Assembly (NCBI GenBank): GCA_030159075.1
Contig: BROG01000343.1
Span: 434,001-498,000, forward strand
Length of the DNA: 64,000 nucleotides
Direction of reading: 5' to 3'
From: Atrina japonica
Taxonomy: Eukaryota > Mollusca > Bivalvia > Pterioida > Pinnidae
Shown here: positions 36,346 to 47,565 of the stretch, piece after piece
Numbering within the stretch: the first letter of the stretch is position 1
Layout of the letters: each line of letters starts with the position of its first letter
The notes under the pieces: generated by a model
Told to the model about the DNA's origin: nothing
Seen by the model: the letters and a program-made list of their open reading frames with translations, nothing else
Databases searched by the model: none
Program-made: the position numbers and the translations under genes

Positions 36346-36905
36346 TGATGTAATATAAGACCTCCATGATGTAATATAAGTATGTAATGTTATCATCCCA
36401 TAATATAATATACAACTAATGTAATCACCCATGATATAATATAAAACTGTAATGTTATCACCCCATGATGTAATATAATATTGTATTGTAATCATCCATG
36501 ATGTAACATAAAATTGTAATGTAATCACCCCATAATGTAATATAAAAACTAATGTAATCGTCCATGATGTAGTATAAAACTGATGTGATCACCTCATGAT
36601 GTAATATATAACTAATGTAATCACACATGATGTAATATAAAACTAATGTAATCACCCCATGATATAATATAAAACTAATGTAATAATCCCATGATGTAAT
36701 ATAAAATTGTAATGTGATCATCCATGATGTAATATAAATCTATTGTTATTACTCCATGATGTAATACAAGACTGTACTAACACCCATGGTGTATTATGAG
36801 ACTAATGTAATCATCGCATGATGTGAATTAAATATAAAACTGTATTGTAATCATCCCATGGTAATATGTTGTAATGTAATCACCCCAATGATGCAAAATA
36901 AGATT
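36346..36905. repeat. About 35-bp minisatellite
   Basis: Around sixteen degenerate units of catgatgtaatataaaactg plus taatgtaatcacccc. The long minus-strand open frames here are by-products of the repeat. Confidence 0.93.
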
Positions 36906-38142
36906 GTTATATCACAGTTGGTATCCGAACTGGTGTAAGATTATCAAGTTTATTTCTACTTATAAGTCCCTTTTATTTTGTCTTCTTTTGCAGACTCAGG
37001 AATTGTCAGCAGGGTAGATACAGAGTCTGTTACGGACATAGGACAAACACTGTTTCTTTGAGTCCACTTTGTAATATAAAACTTTTTTTGGAAAAATAAT
37101 TGGAAATTTGAGATACATTGCAAAAGAAGAGAATGATAATGATGTGATATTTTATGCACAGTGTTCGTCATCATTAATTATAAATCATGTGCACTGTAAA
37201 ATCTATATAACTCGGTGGGATAGTGTCTAGCGAACCCTTTCTTGACCTTGACGAGTTTAAATTATAGGGAATTAAAATTACTTTGGCAAGAGTAACCGTA
37301 CCTACTTGTCTCCATATGTATAAAACGCATTTCCCGTGAAGCCTGTCATAACAGAAATTTTAGTAGAATGTACCGTATGGTAATCAAAAGGTTACCACGA
37401 CCTGTCAAGTTATGTGACTCGGACAATGCCACATTGGAACAATTCATACGGTTTTGTTAATGATTGCTGTCTGGATGAGAGCAAAGATTATCAATGCTGA
37501 AAAGTTTATTATGTGATATTTCAGTCACATAGTTTTAGTGTTACACCATAATTAAAATCTGCCACGCATTTTGGCCACAATACCCGGGTCGTTTCACATA
37601 CCAATGGTGTCTTGGTACATTTAAGAATCCACTATATACATGTATCTGATGTATGTAGTACATGTATTATCATATATGTGGAAATTTCTGGTCCGTTAAG
37701 TATAGTGGTAGCCTCAATTTACGTGGAAAGAACCCGTTGTCGAAGTAAAATTTCAATGATTTTAAGTCGTGCAGGTATTTCACTTGCCATTTTATGACCA
37801 TACATAGACATTAGGCGTGTCAACCATAACCGTTTTAGGAAATTCTCGGGAATAATATCGAAAACTAAAGTATGTGTACAATGATAGATAAGAATTATAA
37901 GAGACAAACCTATATAAGAGAAAAATATAGTTAATTATACTTAACCTTAATGAATATTTCAGTCTGTATGGCTATAGTAACTTATATCGATTGTAATATA
38001 TTGAATTAAAATATCACGCTCCACTCTAAAACGTTTTGTAAAATTGCAAAATATCATCCGTTTAGTGTGGAAAACTTACAGAATTAATTTATTGAAAATT
38101 ATGCTTTCTCTTATTTTTTACTTGGTGTTGAAATTGTTTGTT

Positions 38143-38400
38143 TTGTTGTTGTTTAACGTCCACTCTAAAATATTTCACTCATATGGAGACGTCACCAAAT
38201 GCCGGTGAAGGGCTTCAAATTGTTGGCCTATGCTCGGGACTTACGGCCATTGAGCAGTGGGGGATCTTTAACGTGCCGACACATACTGTAACACGGGACA
38301 TCGGTTTTTACAGGAAACCAACCTGCCGCCGGCAGGACTCGAACTCACGACCTCACAATCAAGAGTCGAGCGCGCTACCGACTGAGCCAGGTCGGCTCAC
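38143..38400 (-). mobile_element. tRNA-derived SINE, family C (best copy)
   Basis: The minus strand reads GGCTCAGTCGGTAGCGCG (A-box), then GAGTTCGAGTCC (B-box), then a non-tRNA body and an end with ...GACGTTAAACAACAAC. The tail is the one common to molluscan SINEs. Confidence 0.88.
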
Positions 38401-39069
38401 ATGGTGTTGAAGACAAAACGTGAATAAACTTCATATCATTAAAATAGGTTTCTGCTCTTAATGACATTTTAAGGCCTATTTTGATCCACCTTTGACAGCT
38501 TTGATTCCAGCTTTCACTACGTTCGTTTGACCGCTAATATACTAAATATATAATATACTACATCTTATTCGTCGTCTTTTACACAAGCTTGCAAGTAACA
38601 AATACTGTTTCTTTGGTCACTAAGCAACAAACCGAAGATAGGATTTGAAAGTGATTCTTAAAATATATATCTTTTGTTTTGTCTGTCAAAACACCAACAC
38701 AATCAATACGAATTTCCTGAATCTATGAAATACCCAGCGCTAAAATGAGAGAATTTATACATATTTTGTGTAAGTTGAATGTGAGGAAAAAGTTGCTTTT
38801 TGTTTATTTGTTTCTTTTTACATAATCATATATGGTAAAATGAATTACTGTATTGATATAAGGCTTAGCGCACCTGTATACATTTTGTCTTATATGTTTT
38901 CTTTTCATTTTACTTGATCTGTCTATGATCCAATACAAATTAAATTAAATGTTATTCCAATTCTGTCTCAGTCGGTTGTAAAACCAGAGCAATACCTGTT
39001 TCTTATAATTATACAAGTCAATACACTGAATATTAGTTATTACACCGACCAATGGACTGTTTGTTGGTG

Positions 39070-39340
39070 TGTTACACTAATAATTTTTCAGTTAAATGGT
39101 GGCGATTAAGGTTAAGATTTTTATCGTAAAATAATGCCCCCCCCCCCCGATACCATTTCTACGGTGGATGGAATTTTCAGGCTACAATGGCCTTCTGCAT
39201 GTATAAAACCGGCACACTTTCTCACAAAGTCGGCTTATGTTCAAGCGGGGCTCGAACCTGTGTTAATTAGAGGTGAGATACCTCATAGTTTTAAGTGCAA
39301 CGCTCTGGTTACGCTGGGATGCCCCGTCACTGACTGACAA
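39070..39340 (-). mobile_element. tRNA-derived SINE, family B, giving rise to a satellite
   Basis: From ttttcagttaaatggtggcg through gggctcgaacctgtgtta (B-box) to ggttacgctgggatgcccc, the 5' end of the SINE on the minus strand. A 40-bp satellite continues directly from this end. Confidence 0.75.
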
Positions 39341-39825
39341 TGCTCTAGCCACGCTGGGATGCCCCGTCACTGACTGACAATGCTCTAGCCACGCTGGGAT
39401 GCCCCGTCACTGACTGACAATGCTCTAGCCACGCTGGTATGCCCCGTCACTGACTGACAATGCTCTAGCCACGCTGGGATGCCCCGTCACTGACTGACAA
39501 TTCTCTAATTACGCTGGGATGCCCCGTCACTGACTGACAATGCTCTAATTACGCTGGTATGCCCCGTCACTGACTGACAATGCTCTAGTTACGCTGTTAT
39601 GCCCCGTCACTGACTGACAATGCTCTAGTTACGCTGGTATGCCCCGTCACTGATTGACAATGCTCTAGTTACGCTGGTATGCCCCGTCCCTGACTGACAA
39701 TGCTCTAGTTACGCTGGTATGCCCCGTCACTGACTGACAATGCTCTAGTTACGCTGGTATGCCCCGTCACTGACTGACAATGCTCTAACCACGCTGGTAT
39801 GCCCCGTCACTGACTGACACTGACA
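39300..39825. repeat. 40-bp satellite
   Basis: About thirteen copies at an exact 40-bp period of gccccgtcactgactgacaa then tgctctagccacgctgggat, varying mainly at agcc/agtt/aatt and ggg/ggt. It begins at the 5' end of the family B SINE. Confidence 0.95.
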
Positions 39826-40533
39826 ATTATATCAGGTATAGGCTAAGCCAATGTGTAGTATGTTGATTGTAGCACAACAAGCAATCTAAAGGACCACGAA
39901 ACACCAACATTATCTGTTTATAAACGTAACCTTGGATATATCTTTAAAATTACAAAGACTACAGTTTTGAAATTTACACCAGAAATCCTGATTGTCTGCC
40001 CTTTCAGTTGGTACCATGATCTTTGACCCCTTGTACTAGATAATGATATTGGACTCTAATTTTTAAAAACTGGGGACAAAACTTTAACCTGTTGTATAGT
40101 TTTACAACTATATAGGCTAATGTTTCGTTATTTCACATAAATATCCCTGAGGGCTAGGGGTATCCAATGATACCTTAATGGTTGACCTAATGACCTTGAC
40201 ATTTAAGTCTTACCTACTTTTAAAGAAGTTTAGCCATAACTGGCTATAACTTTTAGAATATAAGAAGTAGAGCATTGATATTTGATTTCTGCAATCGTTA
40301 TGACAAACCCTTTCTATCGGATACCATGATTTTTTACCTTGTGACCCAGATAATTCCATTACACACCTACTTTTTGAAAACATTATCCTTGGCTACAACT
40401 TTTGAATTATAGGGTATAGGTTGAGGAAATAAATTCGCAGAAAATGAAATGTTACAGATTTATAGGGAAAACAAATAAAGTGAGCAATAAATGAACCAAA
40501 CAATAACCTATCTTCAAATTTCAAACTATAACT

Positions 40534-40536
<3 letters not shown>

Positions 40537-40613
<77 letters not shown>
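40537..40613. repeat. (AT)n microsatellite
   Basis: Uninterrupted AT tract, about 77 bp. Confidence 0.97.
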
Positions 40614-40618
<5 letters not shown>

Positions 40619-40862
40619 CTAAATCCAACAACTTTATACATGTATAAGTATTCAGGCAGATGGAGAGTATTTTGAAGGATTGTACAAGTTAAAATTTTGT
40701 AGTATAAGAGATGCAGTGCCATTATTTTTTAAACACCCCTTGTATATCCTGGGGTGTCGAAGCTAACTAAATAAATACAAATCATGAAACGAATTATATA
40801 AAACACTAAAATGACACTGACAAAAGTCATTTTCATATTTGTACGTATCGTTAAACATTGTA

Positions 40863-40863
<1 letters not shown>

Positions 40864-40942
<79 letters not shown>
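40864..40942. repeat. Compound (TC)n(TA)n microsatellite
   Basis: About 28 TC units followed directly by about 11 TA units. Confidence 0.97.
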
Positions 40943-41239
40943 CGCCACTGATGAAGTAATTAAAAACATACGTCACTATTATTCTATCATTGAATTAGTT
41001 GTAGGTGAATAGATTCACGTGTTCCTGTTAGTCATCAAAATTCCTTAAATTGCTGAAGTTGCAAGCGTTAGATGTTCATAGATTTATTAAGTATTTCTCT
41101 TCTATACTTGTTAATGTTGTAAGTGTGCGTACAAAAGAAATAACTGAAGTCCGGAGATCTTGGGTGATGTGAGTGTCACTGACAAATACCATTCATAGTC
41201 TAAAAACTGTTTGATTTGATTTTATGCTTTACACCACAG

Positions 41240-41460
41240 TCAATAATGTTTCAGTTATATGGTGGCAGCCATTTTTAATTGTTGAGGTGAGAACCCGGTT
41301 ACAATGCACCATGGAAGAGACCACCGACCTTTCGCATGTAAACTGGCAGAATTTCACACAAAATCAGCTTAGGTTCCAGCAGGGCTCGAACCTATGCTAC
41401 CCAAAAGTGATAGACTTCATGGTTCAAAGCGCGGCTTAACCACTCGGCCATGGATGCCCC
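41240..41460 (-). mobile_element. tRNA-derived SINE, family B (best copy)
   Basis: The minus strand begins GGGGCATCCATGGCCGAGTG with GGTTAAG, the A-box of a Leu/Ser-type tRNA. The B-box GGTTCGAGCCC and a tail with aaaatcagcttaggttcc in reverse complement follow. It reaches cagttatatggtggcagcc at the 3' end. Confidence 0.85.
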
Positions 41461-43803
41461 TCTTAAATTAAAACTGAAAAACACCGGCTTCTCTATTTGG
41501 CATTTGCTGTTTCGTATAATCACGCCACCAGCAATTGTCTTGATCAAATGATGAGTTTTTGTGGTTTAAGAGACAAACAGAATTGGCGGAATCTTAGCGA
41601 TAATTGCATCAGATAGCTACCGGTGTAAATTTCACAAACGATCTATCAATCATTGTGAAAAGCAGACGAATGGCATGCTGCACGCGCTGTTATTGCTGCC
41701 ATATTTTGTCACCGTTTGTTTCAGACATATAGTCGACCGTTCAATGCTCTCGCTTTAGGTTTTCTGTAAACCAAACATTGTCAATACTTTGTTTAAGATC
41801 GCCCTTGATTTTGAGTATTTTCTGTCAGAAATGGTACTAGATGTCAATAACGGCTGTACATGGTCGTGAACTGCTATATAACTGAAATGTAACATTATTA
41901 TGTATATTAACAGATGTTTTCTCAAACACATACCAACACATAACAGAATTGTAAGAATTTTGTTTACAGCTTATGTTGTACATTATACATATATAACATG
42001 TGGGGATATATTATTAACTTTTACGATTGTCTAACTCTTTTTGGGTTAAGTAGTCGTTTCAACTCTATAGATTATGTCAACGCTCTAAGGGATATGTATG
42101 TAATGATTTCAGGAAATGGGTATCATGAAAAGTCTTCTGTTTTGTACCTAAACACACTGATATTAATCATACTGTCAGAATAGATATTGTTAAACAAGAT
42201 AAGCGGAACTACCTTCACGAAGAATCGTCCGCTATAAACATGCTGATTTTTGTACGGACCTCATAGAATCGAATGCCTACCACAAACAACGAGATCTAAT
42301 TCTGGCTTTGATTAGGGTAATCACTGCGACTTATCACAGAATATTTTTCATAGTTTATGACAAGAAATTGATTGATAACCGAAAAACACGCATATATTCA
42401 TCTCTTTCTCCCTTTCTCTCTCATTTTATAACCTGAACTGGTACCTGCCAGATAAATCAATTATTAACCCACATCAATTGCAGGTTTAGTATTTTACAAA
42501 GCCTATGTAATGCATCTGTTATGTATTGACCGCAATTTTAGACAAAATCACTTCCGGTTCGATAATGATTATATTTCATTTGAAATATTGTATAATAGAG
42601 GAAATATACCTATGATTAGAATTTCGTTTAACAAATAACTGAAATCATTAGTTATTCATATTAATCAACATTACAAATGTAATGTTCTGTTGAATTCATA
42701 CTTTTTCATAATTTATACAATATTGTTAACCTTATGTACTCGTTACTCTAGTGCAAACTTAACACAAGTATATGTTATTAGTATAGATTTTGTGAAAACA
42801 TTTGTATTTATATCTGTAAACCTAGCTCGTTACCTCTTGAAGCGAAAATATACACCAGAAAAACTCAATATAAGGTCATCCGTAATATGTGTAATATGTA
42901 TAATATGAAACCACAGCACAGAAAGAATATAAATGATTTGAAAGAGTGGTGGAAAACAGCAAAATTAGCCGACTTGGTAGATGAAAATCGAAACAAAGCA
43001 GAAACATAATTGACGTATACATATGTATAATGATTTATATTGTAGATGTATTATATATACACTTGTGTTATACTTCTATTTTATTAAACATCAACAACGA
43101 GAAGCAATGAGACATAAATTTTCAGATGCAGATCCCATTCCTGTTCTTTCGTATTCATACAATGCGGCACTTTAACCGTTTTTACAACGAATGGTATACT
43201 GAAGTAAATGTCGTGGTATAAAGTAGGCCAGTCAGAACGGCATTCATATTGTGGCTAAATAAAAGGACAGTAGTCCATTGATTTATTGCAGAAGGCAAGA
43301 AACTGTATGTGTAATAACAATACTATTTAAATCATGCACTGTTAAATGATTAGTGGGGGTGGACGCTGCAGTCCGCTTCCAACGGGCCGGTATAACCTAC
43401 AAAAACCGTTACATGTATAAGGATTTGTAACCTGCTGCTTAGTGACACGGGCGCGGGATGTAAAACTATATTAAAACATCGCACTATAAGGTGGCATAAG
43501 ACTATTTACATTTATTAATAACCATTAAGATGCTTGAAATGACACTATGGTTGACTATTTCTGGTCCAAAGAAAACTTTCAATTTCAACTTAAACTAGAG
43601 TGACTGCACCTTAATCTTGATTACTTGTTCGTTCTATATGACAGTAACTGGTTGTCACATATACCTGAGAGACATAGTATTTTATTATAACTTAATGTCA
43701 TACACTCATTTACCTATTCAACATTTTAAATGCACATAATTCGTCTTCGTTTATAATGATGCCTTATATTTTACTCAATGTCCAATTGGACTTTTACTCA
43801 AAT
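41461..43803. other. Gene-free stretch
   Basis: AT-rich, no recognisable coding frame, RNA gene or strong repeat. Frames at 41998 and 42690 have composition expected of AT-rich non-coding DNA. Confidence 0.6.
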
Positions 43804-44124
43804 AAAGAGGCATTAGCTGTGTTTTTCCCTAATTTTGTTTATTACTTATATCGATGTACCATGCCAAAAGCAGATATATGCACAGGCATTAAATATTCTT
43901 AAATTCCTACCTATTTTGTGAAAATTGCTTGAGAAACCCAGTTTATCATTCTTCTGCAATTGATTAATTCGACCTTAATATTTGTATATGCATACGACAC
44001 TGGACCTGACCTTATTTTCGCAAACTATATAGGACTATAAGAATTATTATGCCTGTGTAAATCTTTTATTTGTTATTGTTCATCAATCTAAGTAGTGGGG
44101 ACGGGACACAGCTAATGCCTCTTT
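43804..44124. mobile_element. MITE R2 with perfect 19-bp TIRs
   Basis: AAAGAGGCATTAGCTGTGT at 43804 and its exact reverse complement at 44106..44124. The 321-bp interior is AT-rich and non-coding, with tgagaaacccag and ctggacctgacc shared with the 15.4-kb copy. Confidence 0.85.
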
Positions 44125-44257
44125 TGTACGTTATAACTGAGATACATTATCTGAACATGTTTTGTATATTCATGTAAATATAACTTCCTTATCACATACC
44201 TGTATTAGTTGCTTCTGTCGGTAATAAATTAAAAAGATATATTTTCACCCAAATTGT

Positions 44258-44263
44258 TTTATT
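44258..44263 (-). terminator. Poly(A) signal of the sHSP gene
   Basis: AATAAA on the minus strand (TTTATT on plus), about 160 nt past the stop codon. Confidence 0.55.
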
Positions 44264-44424
44264 CCACTGTGAAAATGTTCAAAATTGCGTTAATAAATCA
44301 TGTAAAAAAGTAACTGCAAAATAATTACTCTCTACAAATTGTCAAATTCGCCATCGTGTCAAATCATATCACTTAAACTTTAAGACAGAAGCACCGAATG
44401 TTTTCGAAACATAGGTTTTGTTTT

Positions 44425-45054
44425 CTAAAACTTGAGTTTCTCAATCGGAATTAGACGTTCTCTGCGTACTTCGACCGACTTTGGTGCAGGTGCCTCAACA
44501 CTGAGTACGCCGTCTCTGGACAAAGATGAAGTAACTTTCAGTGGATCTATACTATCAGGAAGAGTGTATTGCTTGGTGAACTCCCGGTATACTTTTTTCC
44601 CTGGTGACTCTTCCGTATGTTTAGCATGAACAGTAAGACTGCGATCTATAGTTTTCACTTGGATTTCTTCTGGCTTAAACTGAGCACAGTCGAAATGAAG
44701 GCTCAGTTTTTTGTTCCCTCCGATTTCTTCAACAAAAGGTTTATCGACCTTAAGAAGAGAGCTAGAACCCATTCCCATGTCACCAAATGGATCTTTACCG
44801 AAGCTATCGAAGTCACTCTTCATTGTCGTTGTCAAACTGGTAAACCCACTCTTTGTTTTTCCAAAGTCTGATGCACCCATTCCTCCGAAATCCATGGGAG
44901 TGAGTTGAAACATTTCTTTTCTAATTTTCTCCAATTCCCTATCGAAATCTGCGAAATCGGTTCCAAAGTCATCTTTGAATTTTGGAAACAATGATTTCTG
45001 ACGATCAAAAAATCCCCAATCGAAAAAATCCACAGGAACCAAACGACCAGACAT
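44425..45054 (-). CDS. Small heat shock protein (alpha-crystallin/HSP20 family)
   Basis: An intact intronless frame of 209 codons. The N-terminal arm (1-100) is rich in Phe, Asp, Gly and Met. The alpha-crystallin domain spans about 105-190, with LSLHFDCAQFKPEEIQVK, the YREF segment carrying the conserved Arg, YTLPDSIDP and the DGVLSVEAP strand. The C-terminal I-P-I motif (202-204) is the type that docks into the neighbouring subunit's groove. Such proteins are ATP-independent holdases of the cytosol and nucleus that bind unfolding clients during stress. The start is supported by the TATA box and heat-shock element about 110-180 bp upstream. The 209-aa length is normal for molluscan sHSPs. Orthology to a named vertebrate HSPB gene cannot be settled here. 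Confidence 0.95.
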   Translation of the reverse strand: MSGRLVPVDFFDWGFFDRQKSLFPKFKDDFGTDFADFDRELEKIRKEMFQLTPMDFGGMGASDFGKTKSGFTSLTTTMKSDFDSFGKDPFGDMGMGSSSLLKVDKPFVEEIGGNKKLSLHFDCAQFKPEEIQVKTIDRSLTVHAKHTEESPGKKVYREFTKQYTLPDSIDPLKVTSSLSRDGVLSVEAPAPKSVEVRRERLIPIEKLKF

Positions 45055-45162
45055 GTTGACGAACTAAATACAAACTAATAAATAAATGGTGTATACAGCA
45101 CCGGTGTATCTGCTGTAGATGATTGTCTGATTTTACTTCTGCTATTAGCTATTACGTTGCAC

Positions 45163-45169
45163 TTATATA
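45163..45169 (-). promoter_or_regulatory. TATA box of the sHSP gene
   Basis: TATATAA on the minus strand, about 110 bp upstream of the ATG. A start near 45135 would give a 5' UTR of roughly 80 nt. Confidence 0.7.
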
Positions 45170-45214
45170 CAGCACTTCTTGCCAATTTTTATCTATTCGT
45201 CACTTTCTAAAACG

Positions 45215-45232
45215 GAATGTTCGCGAGTGTTC
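45215..45232 (-). promoter_or_regulatory. Heat-shock element (four units)
   Basis: GAATGTTCGCGAGTGTTC is alternating GAA/TTC blocks at 5-bp steps with a single mismatch (GAG for GAA). This is the standard HSF1-binding arrangement. It lies 46 bp upstream of the TATA box of the sHSP gene. Confidence 0.88.
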
Positions 45233-46235
45233 CACTTACTGAGCATACCAGTAGTTTGTGGTAATATTTAGAGTATTGTCGATTTTGATTAGTTATACAC
45301 ACCTATTGCTTCTGTAAACAACGGTCATAGGGCAATGATACCTTATAATGCATTAGAATATGAAATTGCACTCTAAGATAAGAAGAGGATCATATATGAC
45401 CAATACAAGTAGGTGTATGATAGGAAAACAACAGCTCTTTATAAACAATACACATAGTCATTCACTGTCTGTTATTACGTAATCCTGTCTACCTGTGTAA
45501 AGTAACTCAAATATATAGTATTGGACACTGTGCAAATATTCACTGGATTGTACATGCTGAGTGTACATATGCTTTTGAGTAACTATAAATACCAAACGAA
45601 TGAATAATAACGATAACATGTATTTGAAGCGTTTTGTCTTGAATATATTCATTATCTTTCAGAAAAGGAAAGAGGCTGATAGATTTAGGGAATCATAAAA
45701 CCAATTATTATAATTGACTGTCACGTAACATATAAGCTTTTCACTAATACATACCAAGTATGCTAATCAGAACGATGTGATTAAGTATTCATGTTATGCG
45801 GAGTTTTGCTACAACAATTTAAAGAACATCATACAGATCGCCCCGTTCACTTACGTCACTGACATTTGTTTATCACTACCAGAGATTATAAATTGTTTTC
45901 TTAACGGAACATAGTAAAAGTAGATCAAGCTTAATACCATTTAACCAAGTAATGATTTTAGTTATACTAAGTTTTGATTCAGCTAACAAGATTCGAGAAA
46001 AAAAATCTGGAGAAAACAACAAAAGGTCTAAGAGGGCCTCCATCGCTCACCTGAGAACCCTCTACAAAAGTGGAAAGAAGACCAAGAAGAATATGTACAT
46101 GTAGGCGGATCTGACCTAGAAACATAAATATTGCAGTTTTAAGAAATTCATAGAAATATCTAAAAATTACATTTCAGTAAAATTCTTGTTCATTTCATCA
46201 AAATCATTTCAGTGAACAAAGGTGATAGTGTGAAA

Positions 46236-46239
<4 letters not shown>

Positions 46240-46302
<63 letters not shown>
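46240..46302. repeat. (CA)n microsatellite
   Basis: About 30 CA units with one interruption, inside the compound repeat. Confidence 0.97.
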
Positions 46303-46306
<4 letters not shown>

Positions 46307-46617
46307 TCTCTTTTTGCATCTTAAAATATTCATAAAAATAATAGAAATCAAATTTCGGCAAAATTCTTGCACATAAACATTTCTACACCAAATTACAAGT
46401 AAAACACATTAAATGAATGCATCAAAGTGAATAAAAGGGAGATAATTGAGGAAACCATGCAAAAATGAATGAAAATGACAAAGTCTGAAAGGACCTCAAA
46501 AACACGTCAAAAATTGATATAACAATTACTATGAAAATTACAAACTTGAATCATACATCCATGTAGGTCACTCAGAAACAATCCGTTTTTCAGTTCATCT
46601 AGCGGTTCTGGAAAAGA

Positions 46618-47097
46618 CGATTTTAAGGAGGGGCAACTTATTGGGCCTATTTTGCCCACCCCTGGGTCGATTTGGCTGAAAACTACAAACTTGGTAGATG
46701 ACCTTAAGTAAAGTTTCGGCAAAATTCCTTCAGTGGTTTGGAATCAAAAGCTTATCAGTGAAAAATGCACCTCTCTTTTTCCAGTCTTAAAAATTCATTA
46801 ACAATTCTAAAAACTGAATTTCGGCAAAATTCTTGCACAAAAACATTTATTCACCTACGATTTTAAGGAGGGGCAACTTATTGGGCCTATTTTCACCCAC
46901 CCCTGGGCCGATCTGGCTGAAAACTACAAACTTGGTAGATGACCTTGAGTAAAGTTTCGGCAAAATTCCTTCAGTGGTTTGGAATCAAAAGCTTATCAGT
47001 GAAAAATGCACCTCTCTTTTTCCAGTCTTAAAAATTCATTAACAATTCTAAAAACTGAATTTCGGCAAAATTCTTGCACAAAAACATTTATTCACCT
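46618..47097. repeat. 240-bp tandem duplication
   Basis: Two nearly identical units beginning attttaaggaggggcaactt and ending cacctac/cacctaa; only a handful of differences are visible. Confidence 0.93.
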
Positions 47098-47565
47098 AAT
47101 TACAAGTAAAACACATTAAATGAATGCATCAAAGTAATTAAAACGGGAGATAATCCAGGAAACCATGCAAAAATGAATGAAAATGACAAAGTCTGAAAGG
47201 ACCTCAAAAACACGTCAAAAATTGATATACCGATTACTATGAAAATTACAAACTTGAATCATACATCCATGTAGATCACTCAGAAAAAAATCCATTTATC
47301 AATTTATGTATCGGTTCTGGAGCAGAAGATTTTTATAGAGGGGCACCTTATGGGACCTATTCTACCCCATCCTGGATACACCCCCGGGCCGATCTGGTTT
47401 AAAAAAAAACTACAAACTTGGTAGAAGACCTTGGTACTTGCTTCCTGTAAAGTTTGGTCAAAATGTCTTCAGTGGTTTCAGAGAAGAAGTCGAAAATATG
47501 AAAGGTTTACGGATGGACGGGCGGGGAGTGATCACAATAGCTTACTTGAGCCTTCGACTTCTCTA

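Larger units (their letters stand above)
46020..47565. repeat. Compound dispersed repeat with internal duplications
   Basis: It starts ggcctccatcgctcacctga and ends with cttacttgagccttcgac, words frequent in molluscan dispersed repeats. Inside, a 240-bp unit is duplicated in tandem and nearly identical (46618..46857 and 46858..47097). The segment about 46330..46610 recurs at 47070..47335. A (CA)n tract lies at 46240..46302. Confidence 0.85.

Noticed and set aside
36136..36721. 130- and 87-codon minus-strand frames
   Set aside because: They translate the 35-bp minisatellite.
39300..39825. CRISPR-like array
   Set aside because: Units are contiguous with no unique spacers and the genome is eukaryotic; it is a 40-bp satellite.
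40393..40969. Frames with long Tyr-Ile or Arg-Glu runs
   Set aside because: Microsatellite translations.
41376..41460. tRNA-Leu/Ser gene
   Set aside because: Continues into a non-tRNA body shared with 39.1 and 5.0 kb; SINE family B.
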